8,057 nucleotides of DNA. Origin: Cloacimonetes bacterium UBA6081. GTDB taxonomy: Bacteria; Cloacimonadota; Cloacimonadia; Cloacimonadales; Cloacimonadaceae. Below the pieces are notes generated by a model. The model saw only the letters and a program-made list of their open reading frames with translations, had not been told where the DNA came from and did no database searches. Each line of letters begins with the position of its first letter. Position 1 is the stretch's first letter. Positions 6,467 through 8,057 of this stretch are shown here, in pieces. The translations under genes and the position numbers were made by a program. The stretch is from assembly GCA_002428685.1 (NCBI GenBank), contig DIXL01000041.1, positions 1 through 8,057 of the forward strand, read 5' to 3'.

Positions 6467-6468
6467 GT

Positions 6469-6534
6469 CTGGAGTCGATGTTGCCTACCCCAATTTAAAG
6501 CTACCTCTTATTTTACAGGCAACATGGACTACAG
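6469..6534 (+). repeat. Palindromic unit 3 (forward, inside a lipoprotein frame)
   Basis: This 66-nt unit has heads and stem identical to unit 1: CTGGAGTCG, ATGTTGCCT (6478-6486), AGGCAACAT (6517-6525), GGACTACAG. Its loop is diverged and one base shorter, containing AGCTACCTC. Similarity to unit 1 continues to ACGTA (6539) and stops. GTAAG occurs on both sides (6463-6467 and 6537-6541), a possible 5-bp target duplication. No inverted partner is found nearby. It begins two bases after a TAA codon. Confidence 0.85.
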
Positions 6535-6688
6535 ACGTAAGAAATATACAGAACCCAAGCGAATAGACCTGACCTACAATGGCAGATACAGATATGTGAA
6601 TTATCATCCTGCCTTAATGGAACGCGCCGATCAATATGCTTCTCTAATATCGGCTATTAATAACTCCGAGCCAGAACCAGCATACTAA
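6524..6688 (+). pseudogene. Likely 3' part of the interrupted lipoprotein gene
   Basis: The frame that carries the lipoprotein signal (6368-6466) is open again after its TAA, from 6467 to TAA 6686-6688. The first in-frame ATG (6524) lies inside palindromic unit 3, so MDYRR would be repeat-derived. From 6539 the translation becomes KKYTEPKRIDLTYNGRYRY, then VNYHPALMERADQYASLIS and a short acidic end (NNSEPEPAY). This is hydrophilic, tyrosine-rich and plausible for the mature part of a small lipoprotein. I recognise no family. No real ribosome site precedes the ATG (only CAGG near 6516). It could be expressed as a 54-residue peptide, but a gene fragment is more likely. Confidence 0.4.
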
Positions 6689-6729
6689 AGTCATAAATTT
6701 CACGGCAAGGATGTACCGGTCAGTAGGAT

Positions 6730-6748
6730 AAAAAATGCCTGCCGCAGG
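6730..6748 (-). terminator. Weak candidate terminator for the methyltransferase gene
   Basis: On the minus strand a small GC-rich hairpin (CCTG CGG CAGG, 6738-6748) is followed by CATTTTTT (A-run 6730-6735 on the plus strand). It lies about 55 bp after the methyltransferase stop. The stem is only about 4 bp, so strength is doubtful. Confidence 0.25.
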
Positions 6749-6777
6749 AAGAGCTTGTAACAATATGGGGTGGTAGT

Positions 6778-6807
6778 GGTAGTACAGGACCCGATCCTGT
6801 CCCTACC
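6778..6807 (-). other. Hairpin over the methyltransferase stop codon
   Basis: GGTAG-T-ACAGGA (6778-6789) pairs with TCCTGT-CC-CTACC (6795-6807), giving 11 bp with a small internal loop and a five-base apical loop. It overlaps the minus-strand stop at 6803-6805. No T-run follows, so it may protect the transcript 3' end or be incidental. Confidence 0.35.
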
Positions 6808-7543
6808 TACCCTTTACCTTCAGCACCCGGGTGTATTTTTTCAGTGTCCGGAGCACGATCCAAGAGAGGAAGGACAGACCCGTCAGAATCCCCCAAAAGA
6901 GATCAATCTGCAAGTTGTGGTTCACAATCAATTCACTGACCTCCTCCAACACAAAGAGGCTGATGATGAAGGCGAACAAGCCGTTATACTCGCGCCCCAG
7001 CACATTACGAAAGCTGAAAGACAATTCCGAGGGACGGTAGGCAGAAAAGCGGGGGAAGAAGGCAGGGGTTTTCTCTACCCAGGCCATGTACTCATCACCA
7101 TATTTTCCCCTCAGAAACGCCTCTTCGGTAAACATGATCCTCTCATAATATACCATAAAAAGCAGAATATAGACCAGGATCACCCAGACATTGCAAGGGA
7201 ACATCACCACACCCAGCATCATGAAAAAATTCCCCAGGTACAGTGGGTGGCGCACGATAGAGTAGATGCCGGTGGTATTCAGCTTTTCCGCTACCTGGCT
7301 CTTAGTATTGCGCCCGGATGTGCTGGCTGGAACACAACCGATCGTCCAGACCCGGATACCCATGCCCAGAAAACCGGTGAACAGACAGATTCCTTCCCAG
7401 ATTCTGTCCCCCAGCTCAGAATATAAGGGATAATGATAGCTGACAAAAGACATCGCAAAAAAAGGCAGCAGGAATAAAGGGAGAAAACTGCGCCAACGGA
7501 ACAGCCAAGTGCCCGTTTGCTCAAAATGTTCTTGTAGTGTCAT
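6803..7543 (-). CDS. Membrane methyltransferase of the PEMT/ICMT-like family
   Basis: This is an integral-membrane, SAM-dependent methyltransferase related to isoprenylcysteine carboxyl and phospholipid methyltransferases. The substrate is unknown; lipid or lipid A phosphate methylation is possible by analogy with LmtA-type proteins. The 246 residues have hydrophobic helices at about 20-41, 50-68, 103-135, 187-206 and 213-232. The family core is GIYSIVRHPLYLGN (R98-H99-P100), followed by YYERIMFTEEAFLRGKYGDEY with E140-E141, the usual SAM-site elements. It appears complete. The start at 7543 has AGAGGTAA about four bases upstream (7548-7555) and a candidate promoter at 7585-7613. A 218-codon frame on the opposite strand (6770-7426) is its shadow. 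Neighbours are unrelated mobile remnants, so no pathway can be inferred. Confidence 0.82.
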   Translation of the reverse strand: MTLQEHFEQTGTWLFRWRSFLPLFLLPFFAMSFVSYHYPLYSELGDRIWEGICLFTGFLGMGIRVWTIGCVPASTSGRNTKSQVAEKLNTTGIYSIVRHPLYLGNFFMMLGVVMFPCNVWVILVYILLFMVYYERIMFTEEAFLRGKYGDEYMAWVEKTPAFFPRFSAYRPSELSFSFRNVLGREYNGLFAFIISLFVLEEVSELIVNHNLQIDLFWGILTGLSFLSWIVLRTLKKYTRVLKVKGR

Positions 7544-7584
7544 TTTATTACCTCTGGACTATTATTTTCTTTGTTGTCTATAAA

Positions 7585-7613
7585 CATATAGTAAAGCATC
7601 CAAACTCATGCAA
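7585..7613 (-). promoter_or_regulatory. Candidate promoter of the methyltransferase gene
   Basis: On the minus strand TTGCAT (7608-7613), 17 bases, then TATATG (7585-7590), about 41 bp before the start codon. Both boxes are imperfect. Spacing and position fit, and the surrounding sequence is AT-rich. Confidence 0.3.
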
Positions 7614-7626
7614 ATTATATTCCAAT

Positions 7627-7932
7627 CTATGACATTTTGCAATTTACGGGCCAAGCGGCTGTATTGTTGTTTGTGAGGTAAAGCGAATGGCGATATTCCT
7701 TGCCATAGTCCTCGTCCTTGAAGAGACTCAGTTGCTTACCGGTAGCTTTCGGACGCCTTTTGATCTCCTGACAAACCACTACATAGCGTCGCTCACCTCC
7801 CCAGCATTCGTTTAGGTGTGAGTATGTGAACTCGCCGACTTCGATACCGTCATCGACCCACGTCCAATCAGTCTGGTGGTAAACGATCCTCTGGAAAAAC
7901 TGATGTATGGGAGCAGATATCACATACTCCAT
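7627..7932 (-). pseudogene. IS1380-like transposase fragment
   Basis: The translation resembles the region after the catalytic core of IS1380-family DDE transposases: FFQRIVYHQTDWTWVDDGIE, then GERRYVVVCQEIKRRPKATG, then KQLSLFKDED and YRHSLYLTNN. Similarity fades after TNN (about 7665), and the last dozen codons (AAWPVNCKMS) look like flanking sequence. Upstream of the apparent ATG (7930-7932) an in-frame TGA closes the frame, so the N-terminal part with the first catalytic aspartates is missing. Both ends are therefore lost, and no terminal inverted repeats are visible. The missing 5' part would lie exactly where a group II intron ends (about 7953), so the intron may have landed in or beside the insertion sequence. 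Not expected to be active. Confidence 0.6.
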
Positions 7933-7952
7933 GTAGTGTCATGTCAAGCATA

Positions 7953-8057
7953 ATAGGGGTAGGGGAGTTATCCATTACTGGCTCCCCTCCCTCCGAACCG
8001 TACGTGCGGTTTTCCCGCATACGGCTCTCCAGAAAACAGGTTACTCATTTAAGAGAC
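7953..8057 (-). ncRNA. Group II intron, 3' end (domains V and VI)
   Basis: Read on the minus strand, domain V spans 8027-7995. It starts GAGCCGTA and ends TACGGTTC (8-bp lower stem), with the conserved AGC triad, a CG bulge on the 3' strand and a TGCGG/CCGCA upper stem. Domain VI follows (7994-7953): GGGGAG pairs with CTCCCC, and below it A-U and G-C pairs flank one unpaired A (complement of 7960), the expected branch-point adenosine. Seven bases later the sequence ...CCCCTAT fits the usual 3' AY end, putting the splice site near 7953. Domain V is 33 nt, one less than the usual 34, leaving a GAAAA loop. The intron body and any reverse transcriptase lie outside the window. The 3' flank is the transposase fragment. 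Confidence 0.85.

Noticed and set aside
6469..6539. Units 1 and 3 as ends of a transposon spanning 5953-6539
   Set aside because: They are direct repeats enclosing only about 440 bp with no transposase, and unit 2 and the split lipoprotein fit independent small elements better.
6770..7426. Long plus-strand open frame of 218 codons
   Set aside because: It is antisense to the well-supported methyltransferase gene. The product is rich in His/Gln/Pro, with no recognisable motif.
7533..7942. TGTAGTGTCAT repeated at the methyltransferase start and near the intron junction
   Set aside because: Chance-level match length, with no further similarity on either side.

Overview
The window looks like a chromosomal segment of a Gram-negative bacterium of moderate-to-low GC. 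YidC has a long periplasmic domain, and there is a lipoprotein signal peptide and an outer-membrane-barrel-like gene remnant. Phylum cannot be fixed from the sequence alone; a Cloacimonadota- or Bacteroidota-like lineage is a guess only.

Left half (about 260-4248, + strand): a compact, conserved ribosome/membrane-insertion operon, rpmH - rnpA - yidD - yidC - jag/khpB - metallo-beta-lactamase-fold hydrolase. Genes overlap or are a few bases apart (rpmH/rnpA 4 bp, rnpA/yidD 67-nt overlap, yidC/jag ATGA overlap, jag/hydrolase 8-nt overlap), so translational coupling is likely. The first four genes make ribosomal protein L34, the protein part of RNase P, and the YidD/YidC insertion pair. Jag is an RNA-binding partner often encoded beside yidC. 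The hydrolase is an accessory member with a complete metal-binding motif set. Two promoter-like sequences lie upstream of rpmH, and an unrecognised frame open from base 1 may be the tail of another gene.

Right half (4249-8057): an eroded, rearranged accessory region. It holds an AT-rich gap, a fragment resembling a PQQ-type beta-propeller protein, an intact minus-strand ppnP nucleoside phosphorylase, and a 5'-truncated, frameshifted outer-membrane-protein gene. It then has three related palindromic units, a tiny lipoprotein reading frame that one unit appears to split, an intact minus-strand PEMT/ICMT-type membrane methyltransferase, an IS1380-like transposase fragment and, at the right edge, the 3' end of a group II intron (domains V and VI, minus strand).

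The most unusual content is the palindromic family at 5953-6109 and 6469-6534. Three copies of a roughly 67-nt hairpin unit share conserved heads (TGGAGTCG / GGACTACA) and a loop core (AGCTRYCTC). The stem sequences differ between copies but stay fully paired. Two copies in inverted orientation can fold into a four-way junction with no unpaired base at the junction, and their loops are complementary. This resembles REP/BIME-type elements in organisation but matches no family I can name.
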